From Bacteroidaceae bacterium (GTDB lineage: Bacteria > Bacteroidota > Bacteroidia > Bacteroidales > Bacteroidaceae), in the NCBI GenBank assembly GCA_024398615.1, contig JAKSIU010000007.1, positions 22,449 through 86,448 of the forward strand: a stretch of DNA of 64,000 nucleotides, read 5' to 3'. The first letter of the stretch is position 1. The number at the start of each line of letters is the position of its first letter. Shown in pieces: positions 24,960 through 35,575 of the stretch. A program made the position numbers and the translations under genes. The notes under the pieces are model-generated. The model was given only the letters and a program-made list of their open reading frames with translations, searched no databases and had not been told where the DNA came from.

Positions 24960-25394
24960 ATGAAAAGAAACACCGTAATATCAATCATCGCGTTAGCGGT
25001 AATTGCAGTGAACACGCTGTGGATTCTTTGCGTCTTGGGCGGGCTGCCGGCCGACCTTCCCCAGCACTATGATCTGAAGGGCAACTACACCTCGACCATG
25101 TCAAAGAACGCACTGCTGTATTTCCCATTGGTCAGTTGTGCCCTGTTCCTGGCGGTACACTTCCTGAAGGCTCTGCTTTTCAGGTTCCGCAGCAAGGCAA
25201 ACGATGCAAAGGGGATACGCAGCACATGCTTTTCAATTGCCCAGCTTTGCCTGGCACTGATAATACTCTGTTCAAGCGGAGTCACCCTAACATTCGGCAA
25301 ATGCCACCTGTTCTTCTTTGCCGAGCCGGTGCTGCTCGCTATCCTGATCATTGCAGTTATCACCAGCGAAATCAAGGCCAGAAAGGCCATCTGA
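24960..25394 (+). CDS. DUF1648-like membrane protein
   Basis: 144 aa with four hydrophobic segments: residues 5-26, 50-70, 90-108 and 116-137. The first is followed by GLPADLPQHYDLKGN, matching the DUF1648 pattern in which a helix is followed by a Pro-rich LPxHxxxxG turn. DUF1648 is found in SdpI-like and other small membrane proteins; function unknown. It is the first gene of the run leading to the Y-family polymerase (7-nt gap) and probably has a leaderless transcript. Confidence 0.7.
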   Translation: MKRNTVISIIALAVIAVNTLWILCVLGGLPADLPQHYDLKGNYTSTMSKNALLYFPLVSCALFLAVHFLKALLFRFRSKANDAKGIRSTCFSIAQLCLALIILCSSGVTLTFGKCHLFFFAEPVLLAILIIAVITSEIKARKAI

Positions 25395-25401
25395 CAGACA
25401 A

Positions 25402-26904
25402 GTGCCTGAACCGGAGAGGACATACATTGCCATTGACCTGAAGTCGTTCTTCGCATCGGTCGAGTGTGTTGAGCGCGGACTGGACCCGCTCACCACAAAT
25501 CTCGTCGTGGCCGATGTCAGCCGCACAGAGAAGACCATCTGCCTGGCGGTATCGCCGTCGCTCAAGGCTTACGGCATTGGCGGCCGTGCGCGTCTGTTCG
25601 AGGTGACGGAACGTCTGCGTCAGGTGAACAGCGACCGTCTGTACAAGACACCGCAGCACCGGTTTACCGGCAAATCCACATCGGACACCGACCTTAAAGC
25701 CCACCCTGACTGGGAGGTCGATTTCATTGCGGCGCCTCCACGCATGTCGTACTACCTGAAATACAGCAACCGCATATACGAGACCTATCTGAAATACGTT
25801 TCGGCCGATGACATACACGTGTATTCCATTGACGAGGTCTTCATTGACGCGACCGGCTATCTGGCAAGCTACAGGATGACAGCACGCGAGCTGGCCATGA
25901 CCATGATCCGCGATGTGCTGCATCAGACCGGCATAACGGCAACCGCCGGCATAGGAACCAACCTGTATCTCTGCAAGGTGGCCATGGACATTGTTGCCAA
26001 GCACATACCGGCCGACAAGGACGGAGTGCGCATAGCCCAGCTGGACGAGATGAGCTACCGCCGCCAGCTGTGGAACCACCGTCCACTGACCAGTTTCTGG
26101 CGGGTGGGCAAAGGCACGGCCCAGAAGCTGGCCTTCTACGGCATTGACACCATGGGCAAGCTGGCCCGCTGCTCCATTGAGCATGAGGAGATGCTGTACA
26201 ACCTGTTCGGAGTGAATGCCGAACTGCTCATTGACCACGCCTGGGGCTGGGAGCCATGCACCATAAGCCAGATCAAGGCATACCGCCCCGAAACGAATTC
26301 GCTCAGCAGCGGACAGGTGCTTACCAGCCCGTACACTTTCAATAAGGCCCGTGTTGTGGTCCATGAAATGGCCGATGCCGCAGCCCTGCGCCTGGTCAGC
26401 AAGCATCTTGTAACTGACCAGCTGACACTTACCATAGGCTATGACGTTGAAAGTCTGACCAACCCCGACATAAGCTATGACGGCAAGATAAAGACCGATT
26501 ACTACGGCCGCAAGGTCCCGGCCCACGCACACGGCACCACGAAGCTGGAACGCCATACGTCATCGGCTACCGTCATTGCCGATGCCATTGTGGCGCTGTT
26601 CGACCGGATAGTGAACCCGGGCCTGCTTATCCGCCGCATGAACATCAGCACCGACAATGTGATGGACGAAAGCCGTGCTGCCGCACGCCAGCCCGAGCAG
26701 CTTGACCTATTCACTGACTACGAGGCGCTGGAACAACGGCGAAATGCCGAACAGAAGGCGCTGGAACGTGAACACCGCATGCAGAAGACCCTGCTCGACA
26801 TAAAGAACAAATACGGCAAGAACGCCATTCTGAAAGGGCTGAACTTCGAGGAAGGTGCGACCGCCATTGAACGCAACAGACAGATAGGAGGACACAAGGC
26901 ATGA
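25402..26904 (+). CDS. Y-family DNA polymerase (UvrX/UmuC-like)
   Basis: 500 aa from GTG 25402 (VPEPERTYIAIDLK). An in-frame ATG at 25351 would overlap the previous gene by 44 nt. Palm motifs are visible: IAIDLKSFFASVE with the first catalytic Asp, and YSIDEVFIDAT with the second Asp and Glu. The fingers (SPSLKAYGIGGRARLFEV), the thumb with helix-hairpin-helix (SFWRVGKGTAQKLAFYGI) and a little-finger domain follow. The insertion between the first two motifs and the long C-terminus resemble UvrX-type polymerases of Firmicutes rather than E. coli DinB. It performs lesion bypass. The tail has a QxxLF-like clamp motif (EQLDLFTDY) that could bind the beta clamp. Confidence 0.9.
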   Translation: MPEPERTYIAIDLKSFFASVECVERGLDPLTTNLVVADVSRTEKTICLAVSPSLKAYGIGGRARLFEVTERLRQVNSDRLYKTPQHRFTGKSTSDTDLKAHPDWEVDFIAAPPRMSYYLKYSNRIYETYLKYVSADDIHVYSIDEVFIDATGYLASYRMTARELAMTMIRDVLHQTGITATAGIGTNLYLCKVAMDIVAKHIPADKDGVRIAQLDEMSYRRQLWNHRPLTSFWRVGKGTAQKLAFYGIDTMGKLARCSIEHEEMLYNLFGVNAELLIDHAWGWEPCTISQIKAYRPETNSLSSGQVLTSPYTFNKARVVVHEMADAAALRLVSKHLVTDQLTLTIGYDVESLTNPDISYDGKIKTDYYGRKVPAHAHGTTKLERHTSSATVIADAIVALFDRIVNPGLLIRRMNISTDNVMDESRAAARQPEQLDLFTDYEALEQRRNAEQKALEREHRMQKTLLDIKNKYGKNAILKGLNFEEGATAIERNRQIGGHKA

Positions 26905-27446
26905 CAGACAATTACGATGACATAATAGACCTTCCGCATCATGTATCGGCCAATCACCCCCAGATGTCAATGCATGACCGTGCCGCACAGTTCGGTGCGT
27001 TCCAGGCACTGACCGGACGTGACACATCGACAATATCAGACCCCACCATGACAGAAAAACCGCATTACAACGTAGTGGCAGCCGTCATTTTCAAGGACGG
27101 CAAGTTCCTTTGCACGCAGAAAGGACAGACCAGATACCCCTACACCACCCTGAAATGGGAGTTTCCCGGCGGCAAGATAGAGGCCGGCGAAACGCCGCAG
27201 CAGGCCCTCCAGCGCGAGTTGCTTGAAGAAATGGACTACCGCATCAAGGTTGACCGACACCTGATAACCGTCAATCACGAATACCCGGATTTCAGCATCA
27301 CCCTGGCCACCTACCTGTGCACCCCCATCAGCCCCGGCTTCAAGCTCAAGGAGCACAACGACTTCCGTTGGCTGCCCAAGGAAGATCTGAGCACCCTTGA
27401 CTGGGCCGCTGCCGACTCCGACATCATCAACCTGCTCACCCAATAA
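26901..27446 (+). CDS. YolD-like motif fused to MutT/Nudix hydrolase
   Basis: 181 aa. Residues 6-40 (DDIIDLPHHVSANHPQMSMH, then DRAAQFGAFQALTG) are the conserved core of YolD-like proteins, which elsewhere are separate small genes next to UvrX-type polymerases. From residue 50 a MutT-type Nudix domain follows; its Nudix box begins GGKIEAGETPQQALQRELLE and ends EEM. It would hydrolyse oxidised nucleotides such as 8-oxo-dGTP, related to the job of the neighbouring polymerase. The start overlaps the polymerase stop by 4 nt (ATGA). An internal ATG at 27048 could yield MutT alone. The usual C-terminal part of YolD proteins is missing. Confidence 0.85.
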   Translation: MTDNYDDIIDLPHHVSANHPQMSMHDRAAQFGAFQALTGRDTSTISDPTMTEKPHYNVVAAVIFKDGKFLCTQKGQTRYPYTTLKWEFPGGKIEAGETPQQALQRELLEEMDYRIKVDRHLITVNHEYPDFSITLATYLCTPISPGFKLKEHNDFRWLPKEDLSTLDWAAADSDIINLLTQ

Positions 27447-27460
27447 CCCGAATAACCGAC

Positions 27461-28126
27461 ATGACCGCGACACTGCCGTTCATACAGGATTCCTTTGACC
27501 GCTTCAATGCGTTGTGCTTTGAAGGGGTCCTTCCACCCATACCAATTGTTCTGACCAAGGCCAGGACATTCCTGGGCAAAGTGGAATACAGGGGCGTCCG
27601 CGGCCTTTTCGGACTGGTGACCGCCAACAAGGACTTCCGCATGAAGATAAGCACCAGTTTCGACCTTCCCCGTGAAGAACTGGAGGACGTGGTGCTGCAC
27701 GAAATGATTCACTACTACATTGCCTGGAAGGGCATCAAGGACAGTTCGGTACACGGAAAGGCGTTCAGGAACATAATGCAGCAACTCAACGCCACATACG
27801 GAAGGCACATCAGCATAAGGCACAAGACCGTGGAGGGCCAGCTGCCGGCAAAGGACACCGGGACCAGCCGGCATTACGTGTGCGTGACCACCTTCCGCGA
27901 TGGAGTCCGATGCGTCACCGTTGCCGCCAGCACCAGGATACCGGAACTGCACCGGTTCTTCTCCCACTGTCCGGATATAGTCAAAACGCAGTGGTTCCGG
28001 TCCACCGACCCATTCTTTGACCGCTACCCGCATTCCAGAACGCCGAAAGTCTACAGGATTGCCCCCGATGACCTGGAAACGCATCTGCGCAATGCCGTAG
28101 CATTCGACCGCCCCATCCTCCCCTGA
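27461..28126 (+). CDS. SprT/Spartan-like zinc metalloprotease
   Basis: 221 aa. The SprT domain spans residues 5-110 with LHEMIHYYIAW (HExxH), and a third zinc ligand in SSVHGKAFRN about 14 residues later. The N-terminus (FDRFNALCFEGVLPPIPIVL) is the typical SprT start. Eukaryotic Spartan cleaves DNA-protein crosslinks during replication; bacterial SprT proteins are little studied. A further 110 residues of unknown fold, with one Cys pair, follow the protease. It lies 14 nt after the YolD-MutT gene and ends the operon. Confidence 0.85.
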   Translation: MTATLPFIQDSFDRFNALCFEGVLPPIPIVLTKARTFLGKVEYRGVRGLFGLVTANKDFRMKISTSFDLPREELEDVVLHEMIHYYIAWKGIKDSSVHGKAFRNIMQQLNATYGRHISIRHKTVEGQLPAKDTGTSRHYVCVTTFRDGVRCVTVAASTRIPELHRFFSHCPDIVKTQWFRSTDPFFDRYPHSRTPKVYRIAPDDLETHLRNAVAFDRPILP

Positions 28127-28131
28127 CAATA

Positions 28132-28176
28132 CGTTCCCTCGCGGTGAGCAATCCCGCGGGATTCACGCACGGAACG
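28132..28176. repeat. Nested palindrome after the SprT-like gene
   Basis: CGTTCC/GGAACG encloses GTG/CAC and a perfect 14-bp palindrome AATCCCGCGGGATT (28150-28163). It sits 6 nt past the SprT-like stop and could form a plus-strand stem that stops or stabilises the transcript. The plus strand is followed by As rather than Ts, so it is not a standard terminator. Confidence 0.5.
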
Positions 28177-28213
28177 AAAAAAAAGGGAAGAAATCATGCG
28201 ACTTCTTCCCTTT
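28177..28213 (-). terminator. Terminator of tRNA-Val
   Basis: Minus strand: a perfect 11-bp stem (AAAGGGAAGAA with its complement) and an 11-nt-scale loop, then eight Ts. It starts one base past the tRNA 3' end. Confidence 0.9.
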
Positions 28214-28214
28214 G

Positions 28215-28289
28215 TGGGCGTTGACGGATTCGAACCGCCGACCCTCTGCTTGTAAGGCAGATGCTCTGAACCAGCTGAGCTAAACGCCC
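28215..28289 (-). tRNA. tRNA-Val (anticodon TAC)
   Basis: The minus strand folds as a cloverleaf. The acceptor stem is GGGCGTT paired with AACGCCC. The D-arm contains AGCTCAGCTGGTT. The anticodon arm TCTGC-CTTACAA-GCAGA gives anticodon TAC. The T-arm carries GGTTCGAATCC, followed by discriminator A. The CCA end is not encoded. It is flanked by its own promoter and terminator. Confidence 0.96.
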
Positions 28290-28309
28290 TTGCTTCCTTA
28301 AAAGCGGTG

Positions 28310-28340
28310 CAAAGATAGGCAGTTTTTATTTACCGCCAAA
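28310..28340 (-). promoter_or_regulatory. Promoter of tRNA-Val
   Basis: Minus-strand -33 TTTG (28337-28340), exactly 19 nt, then -7 TATCTTTG (28310-28317). The start is predicted about 14 nt before the tRNA. This is the best-formed promoter in the window and a good reference for the -33/-7 spacing used elsewhere. Confidence 0.85.
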
Positions 28341-28356
28341 ACATTTCTGCACTTTT

Positions 28357-31364
<3,008 letters not shown>

Positions 31365-31370
31365 TTCCTG

Positions 31371-31664
31371 TCAGAAGAATTTCCCTGTCACTATCCAGTG
31401 AGCCACAAAGATCAAAACGGCAATGAGCACTATTGAAACGCGCAACGGCATTCTCGGGCCGCCGTTCTCCTTGCGGCGTTTGAGATGCTTGGTCGATTCA
31501 ACGAACTTTCCGCGTATGCTTTCCGGGTTGAACCCTTCGGACGGAAGCATGCCGAGTTCGCGCTTGGCGCTTTCCTCTATCTTTTCAAGCTTCTCCTTGC
31601 GCTCATCGTAGTAGATATATTTATGCTCGTACCTGCGAGGCTCCCTTGTTGAAAACATTCCCAT
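31371..31664 (-). CDS. Small single-pass membrane protein, Bacteroidales-type, unknown function
   Basis: 97 aa, not assigned to a named family. A soluble, highly charged N-terminal part (KYIYYDERKEKLEKIEESAK) likely forms a short coiled coil. Residues 75-92 (LRVSIVLIAVLIFVAHWIV) form one membrane segment near the C-terminus, implying a tail-anchored inner-membrane protein. It is set tightly between ostA (5 nt) and mutL (6 nt), so it is surely transcribed with them. Confidence 0.75.
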   Translation of the reverse strand: MGMFSTREPRRYEHKYIYYDERKEKLEKIEESAKRELGMLPSEGFNPESIRGKFVESTKHLKRRKENGGPRMPLRVSIVLIAVLIFVAHWIVTGKFF

Positions 31665-31669
31665 AGTCC

Positions 31670-33307
31670 TTATTTTTTAAGTTTCGGCAGAGGAACGGGC
31701 TTGCTCATGGCATTCTTCTTGAGCTGCTGTTCCACTCTCTTTCCCCGCCATACGAATACGTCTTCACGGCTAAGGGGTCTTATGAAATCGAACCAGTTGT
31801 AGGTGGACAGATACATCTTGTTCCTTTCAAGCTGGCTCATAGGATACATGATACCGTTCGACCGGCCTTCAACCATAATGTGGTCAACTGCGCCCTGAAC
31901 GAAATATATGTTCATCAGATTGGCTGTGGTCGTATTCATTCCCACAAGAGTGGAATCGGCCTCCTGCGCATAGAACACGCACTCCACATTGCCCTGAATC
32001 TGGGTACGGTCAAGTTCTCCCATCTTGAACCAGGCCTTCATTTCACGTCCGGACATCTGGTTGTAGTGGATGGTATCAATCTCCTGGACGTAAAGAGCCT
32101 GTCCCACTATATCGGCCCAGTCCACAGTCTTGTCCTTGATGTAGAGGATAATCTTTTCGCCCAGAATCTGCTGATGCTCGCTCCAGATTATTGGGTCATT
32201 GTACAGGGTTATGCTGGAGTCGCTCATCTGATACTGGAGCGAATCGGCCACGGCCTGGACATCGGGTCTGAACAGACGCACCTTGTTATATGCCTTGACC
32301 AGACGGTCAGTCACGCTATCCCCAGCCTCGTTGTAAATGGTCTGGAGCATGAAGGTGTCAGCATGGGCAAACAGGCTGTCCTCCTGGGAATACTCTATTA
32401 CCAGCGCATTGCCGGTGACAAGTGCTGAATCGATATTGCGGTCATAGAAGACATAATCGCCATACACATCCATCTTGTCCTTCAGGTCATTGACCACAGC
32501 ATTGCCGTAACCGGAAATCAGCATGTCATCCTTTTCATAGATAATGCTGTCGGCCGTAAATACGGCATCGTCCGATTCACGCGTCACTACCGAACGGTCA
32601 AGCAGGACCGCGCTGCCGCTGTCGGTACGGAATGTGCCACGGCTGGAGTTGATTGTGGTTTCGTCCGATACTATCCTGGACGGACATACCAGATACGCCT
32701 CATGCAGACCCGAGTTGTATTCAAGAGTATCGGTCCACAGCTTGTAGTCCGGACTTTCAAGCGTGACGCCGTCAATAAAGGTGGCAAGCTTGGTATTGGT
32801 GTCGAACTCGCCGTACTGTGAGATGAGCGTGCTTTCACCATCCATGAGCGTACCTCCGCGGAAGAACCAGCCCAGACCGAACTCGCGGTCATAATTCAGA
32901 CTGTCCGTGAGCAGGACCATACTGGTGTTCTCCAGACGAACGTTGTCACGGACCTTGAGGAAACGGGTGGTTCCGTCATAGAACAGGCTGTCACCATACA
33001 TGAAAAGCGTGTCGCCCTGCTCCACACGGACATTGTGATATGCATTGAAGGAGTTCCTGTCCTGATAGAAGAGAGCACTGTCACAATACAGATACATGCT
33101 GTCATGACGGAAAATCACATTTCCAATCAGGCGCTGGGCATCGGGATTGATGTACTGGTCAAAGCGTATCTCATCGGCATTCAGCAGATACACGAAATCC
33201 GGCTCCTTTGATTCACCGGAATCATCGGCCTGCGAATATGACTGCTGGACTCCGACAAACAGCAGCAGGAGCAGAGAGTAAAAGAATTTTCTGGTCATTT
33301 TCAGCAT
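31670..33307 (-). CDS. OstA/LptA-like LPS transport protein
   Basis: 545 aa with a signal peptide (LLLLLFVGVQQSYS). The mature chain consists of repeated beta-jellyroll-like strands (for example DSMYLYCDSALFYQD and GDTLFMYGDSLFYDG), the OstA superfamily fold of LptA and of the LptD N-terminus. The protein is about three times longer than E. coli LptA, as in other Bacteroidota. It probably forms part of the periplasmic LPS bridge. The three upstream genes are periplasmic PPIase-like chaperones, which suits an outer-membrane biogenesis operon; lptB lies near 44 kb. Confidence 0.85.
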   Translation of the reverse strand: MLKMTRKFFYSLLLLLFVGVQQSYSQADDSGESKEPDFVYLLNADEIRFDQYINPDAQRLIGNVIFRHDSMYLYCDSALFYQDRNSFNAYHNVRVEQGDTLFMYGDSLFYDGTTRFLKVRDNVRLENTSMVLLTDSLNYDREFGLGWFFRGGTLMDGESTLISQYGEFDTNTKLATFIDGVTLESPDYKLWTDTLEYNSGLHEAYLVCPSRIVSDETTINSSRGTFRTDSGSAVLLDRSVVTRESDDAVFTADSIIYEKDDMLISGYGNAVVNDLKDKMDVYGDYVFYDRNIDSALVTGNALVIEYSQEDSLFAHADTFMLQTIYNEAGDSVTDRLVKAYNKVRLFRPDVQAVADSLQYQMSDSSITLYNDPIIWSEHQQILGEKIILYIKDKTVDWADIVGQALYVQEIDTIHYNQMSGREMKAWFKMGELDRTQIQGNVECVFYAQEADSTLVGMNTTTANLMNIYFVQGAVDHIMVEGRSNGIMYPMSQLERNKMYLSTYNWFDFIRPLSREDVFVWRGKRVEQQLKKNAMSKPVPLPKLKK

Positions 33308-34687
33308 TTATCTTTCACCCCAACCCGGATACTGGAATTCACCCTTGTCCCAACCCGGGGATATCTTGACGTATGTGGTACGCTGTTTCTCGCGAATCCA
33401 TTTCTGAAGATACTCGTTCTGCTTGATGTTGGTCACCATGCTGTTGAGAATCTCAAAATCGTCGGCCATTGTGGCTCTGTGACCCTCCACGCGGCTTTTC
33501 AGCTTGACGACCGCACAGGTGACCTTTCCATTGCGGAGCTGGTATACAAAGGGGTCGGAGATTTCGCCCACGTGCATTCTGTCCACGACCTTGGCAATAT
33601 CCTGAGGCAGATCCTGCATCTGGAATTTTGATACGCCCAATGAACTTGGGTCAGGACGGTTGGTCATGAGTCCCTTGTTGTTCTTTGTCTCCTTATCCTG
33701 CGAATATTCCAGGACAGCCTTTTCAAAGCTGGTCTTGTCATTACGTATGAGCTGCGCCACACTGTCCAGATGTTCAAGACATTCGTTGATGCTGGTCATA
33801 GGCACACGCGGCTTACGCAGTATGTGACGTACGCGGACCCTGTCGCCCAGTCTCTCAATAAGCTGTATGATATGGAAGCCGTATTCGGTCTCCACAATCT
33901 TCGATACCTTGTTGGGGTCAGTCAGATTGAATGCTACAGCCGCAAACTCCGGCACCATCTCACCTCTGCCCATGAATCCGCAGTCACCTCCATCCTTGGC
34001 CGAACCGGGATCCTCAGAATACAGGAGGGCCAGCGTTGAGAACGGGACTTCGCCGGACTGGACACGCTCCGAATATTCACGCAAATCGGCTTTTACCAGA
34101 TCAATCTCTTCCTGCGGTATTACAGGTTCCATTGTGATTATCTGCACCTCGACCTGGGTCGGAATTGGCGGAATCTCATCGGGATCCATTTCCTTGAGGT
34201 AACGGCGGACATCGGCAGGAGTGACCTTGACCCTTTCCAGGATCTTGCTTCTGGTACGGCTTACTATTATTTGCTGATAGAGCTGCTCGTACAGGCGGTC
34301 CTTGATCTGGGCCGCACTCATTCCCCTGTATTCCTCCAGTTTCTCCTCACTTCCAAGCTGGTTGACCATATCCTCATAGTAGTACTTGACCTGTTCCTGG
34401 ACCTCTTCGGGAGTAGCCGTGATACTGTCCAGCTCCGCCTGGTTAAGGAACAGTTTGTTAACGGCAAGCTGCTCGGGTATGATGCTGTACGGATCGCCGT
34501 CAAAACGTTCACCGCGCTGCTGGGCCTCGATTCGGGCCTCTTCCACTTCCGACTTGTATATGGCGGCATCGCCGACGACCCAAACCACCTCGTCTATGAC
34601 ATTATTCTGGGCCGATGACTTCCCTGCCGGCAGAAGCAGAGTCAGTACTGCCAGAATCAGTAATCTATTTCTGTTCATTATCCTCAT
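33308..34687 (-). CDS. SurA-like periplasmic peptidyl-prolyl isomerase
   Basis: 459 aa with a signal peptide (RLLILAVLTLLLPAGKSSA). It has a SurA N-terminal helical region (about residues 30-170) and two parvulin-type domains. The first shows FSTLALLYSEDPGSAKDGGD and MVPEFAAVAF. The second is the more diverged SFEKAVLEYSQDKETKNNKG. SurA escorts outer-membrane proteins across the periplasm. The start overlaps the preceding gene by 23 nt; the ATG three codons in (34678) would leave 14 nt. It is the third of three PPIase-like genes. Confidence 0.88.
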   Translation of the reverse strand: MRIMNRNRLLILAVLTLLLPAGKSSAQNNVIDEVVWVVGDAAIYKSEVEEARIEAQQRGERFDGDPYSIIPEQLAVNKLFLNQAELDSITATPEEVQEQVKYYYEDMVNQLGSEEKLEEYRGMSAAQIKDRLYEQLYQQIIVSRTRSKILERVKVTPADVRRYLKEMDPDEIPPIPTQVEVQIITMEPVIPQEEIDLVKADLREYSERVQSGEVPFSTLALLYSEDPGSAKDGGDCGFMGRGEMVPEFAAVAFNLTDPNKVSKIVETEYGFHIIQLIERLGDRVRVRHILRKPRVPMTSINECLEHLDSVAQLIRNDKTSFEKAVLEYSQDKETKNNKGLMTNRPDPSSLGVSKFQMQDLPQDIAKVVDRMHVGEISDPFVYQLRNGKVTCAVVKLKSRVEGHRATMADDFEILNSMVTNIKQNEYLQKWIREKQRTTYVKISPGWDKGEFQYPGWGER

Positions 34688-35573
34688 TATCCTTTTGGAA
34701 AACTATCAAATCATTATCCAGAGCACGCCGGTAAAGGTCCTCCTTGATTGAACGCATGTACCCGACCTCATTGCTGTTGACCAGCAGACTGCGAATCCTG
34801 TCACTGACGTTATCCAGCGGTGCGATTCCACCCTTGGGAATATACTCGCTGACATTGAGCAGATAGACGAATGCGCTGTCGCTGTACTCGAAATGGCCAG
34901 CTCCGGCCAGTCTCTTTTCAAGCGGGATGTCATGCTGTGGAAGAAGCACTTCAATTTCATTCAGACCGCACCAATAGTCATATCTGAATTCACAACGTGC
35001 CGAATTCCTGATGCTGAGTTTCTCGATTTCCTCAAAACTCGCATCATCCATAAGTGTGTACAGCTTCCTGAACCGGCTCAAGTCGCGCGATGCCGAAGGC
35101 ACCTTCAGGAACAGGCACTTCACCAAAGCCCCCTCAAGTTTGAACAGCTGCTTATTCTCATTGTAGAAGCTCTCTATTTCGTCATCTGAAATATTGGAAG
35201 TGAATTTCTGCTCAATGAGACGTCGCTGATACTCATGCTCGATAAGTGACCTGCGGTAGTTCTCTACCAGGCGGTCAATATCATGAGTATTCGAAATATT
35301 CCTGACCGCATTGCGATAGAACAATATGTCCTGCGCCCAGTTTTTTATGTATTGAGCAGCAAACAGTGCGCTGTCCTCACCGGAAAGTCCTATCGGCATT
35401 GCCTGATCCAGATCCTCTTCATACAGCACGTCATCACCGATACTGACCAATGGTGTCTTGCTGTTGTCAAACCAGACATTAACAGCCTTGTGACATGAAA
35501 CAAGAACTGGCGATAACAGCAATGCTATCGCCATAATGAGCCACGCCGGCCTGCCTAGTTGTCTGAAAACCAT
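34665..35573 (-). CDS. PPIase-related lipoprotein (SurA N-domain-like)
   Basis: 302 aa. The N-terminus is a lipoprotein signal with lipobox LVSC (Cys27). The body is helix-rich, with a SurA/PrsA-like segment (LVSIGDDVLYEEDLDQAMP), but no complete parvulin active site is visible. It therefore looks like a chaperone without catalysis. It lies 2 nt after the previous PPIase gene and overlaps the SurA-like gene by 23 nt, implying strict co-expression. A membrane-tethered helper in outer-membrane protein folding is inferred. Confidence 0.7.
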   Translation of the reverse strand: MVFRQLGRPAWLIMAIALLLSPVLVSCHKAVNVWFDNSKTPLVSIGDDVLYEEDLDQAMPIGLSGEDSALFAAQYIKNWAQDILFYRNAVRNISNTHDIDRLVENYRRSLIEHEYQRRLIEQKFTSNISDDEIESFYNENKQLFKLEGALVKCLFLKVPSASRDLSRFRKLYTLMDDASFEEIEKLSIRNSARCEFRYDYWCGLNEIEVLLPQHDIPLEKRLAGAGHFEYSDSAFVYLLNVSEYIPKGGIAPLDNVSDRIRSLLVNSNEVGYMRSIKEDLYRRALDNDLIVFQKDNEDNEQK

Positions 35574-35575
35574 AA

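Noticed and set aside
25372-26556. 394-codon open frame on the minus strand
   Set aside because: Antisense to the Y-family polymerase, which carries all catalytic residues.
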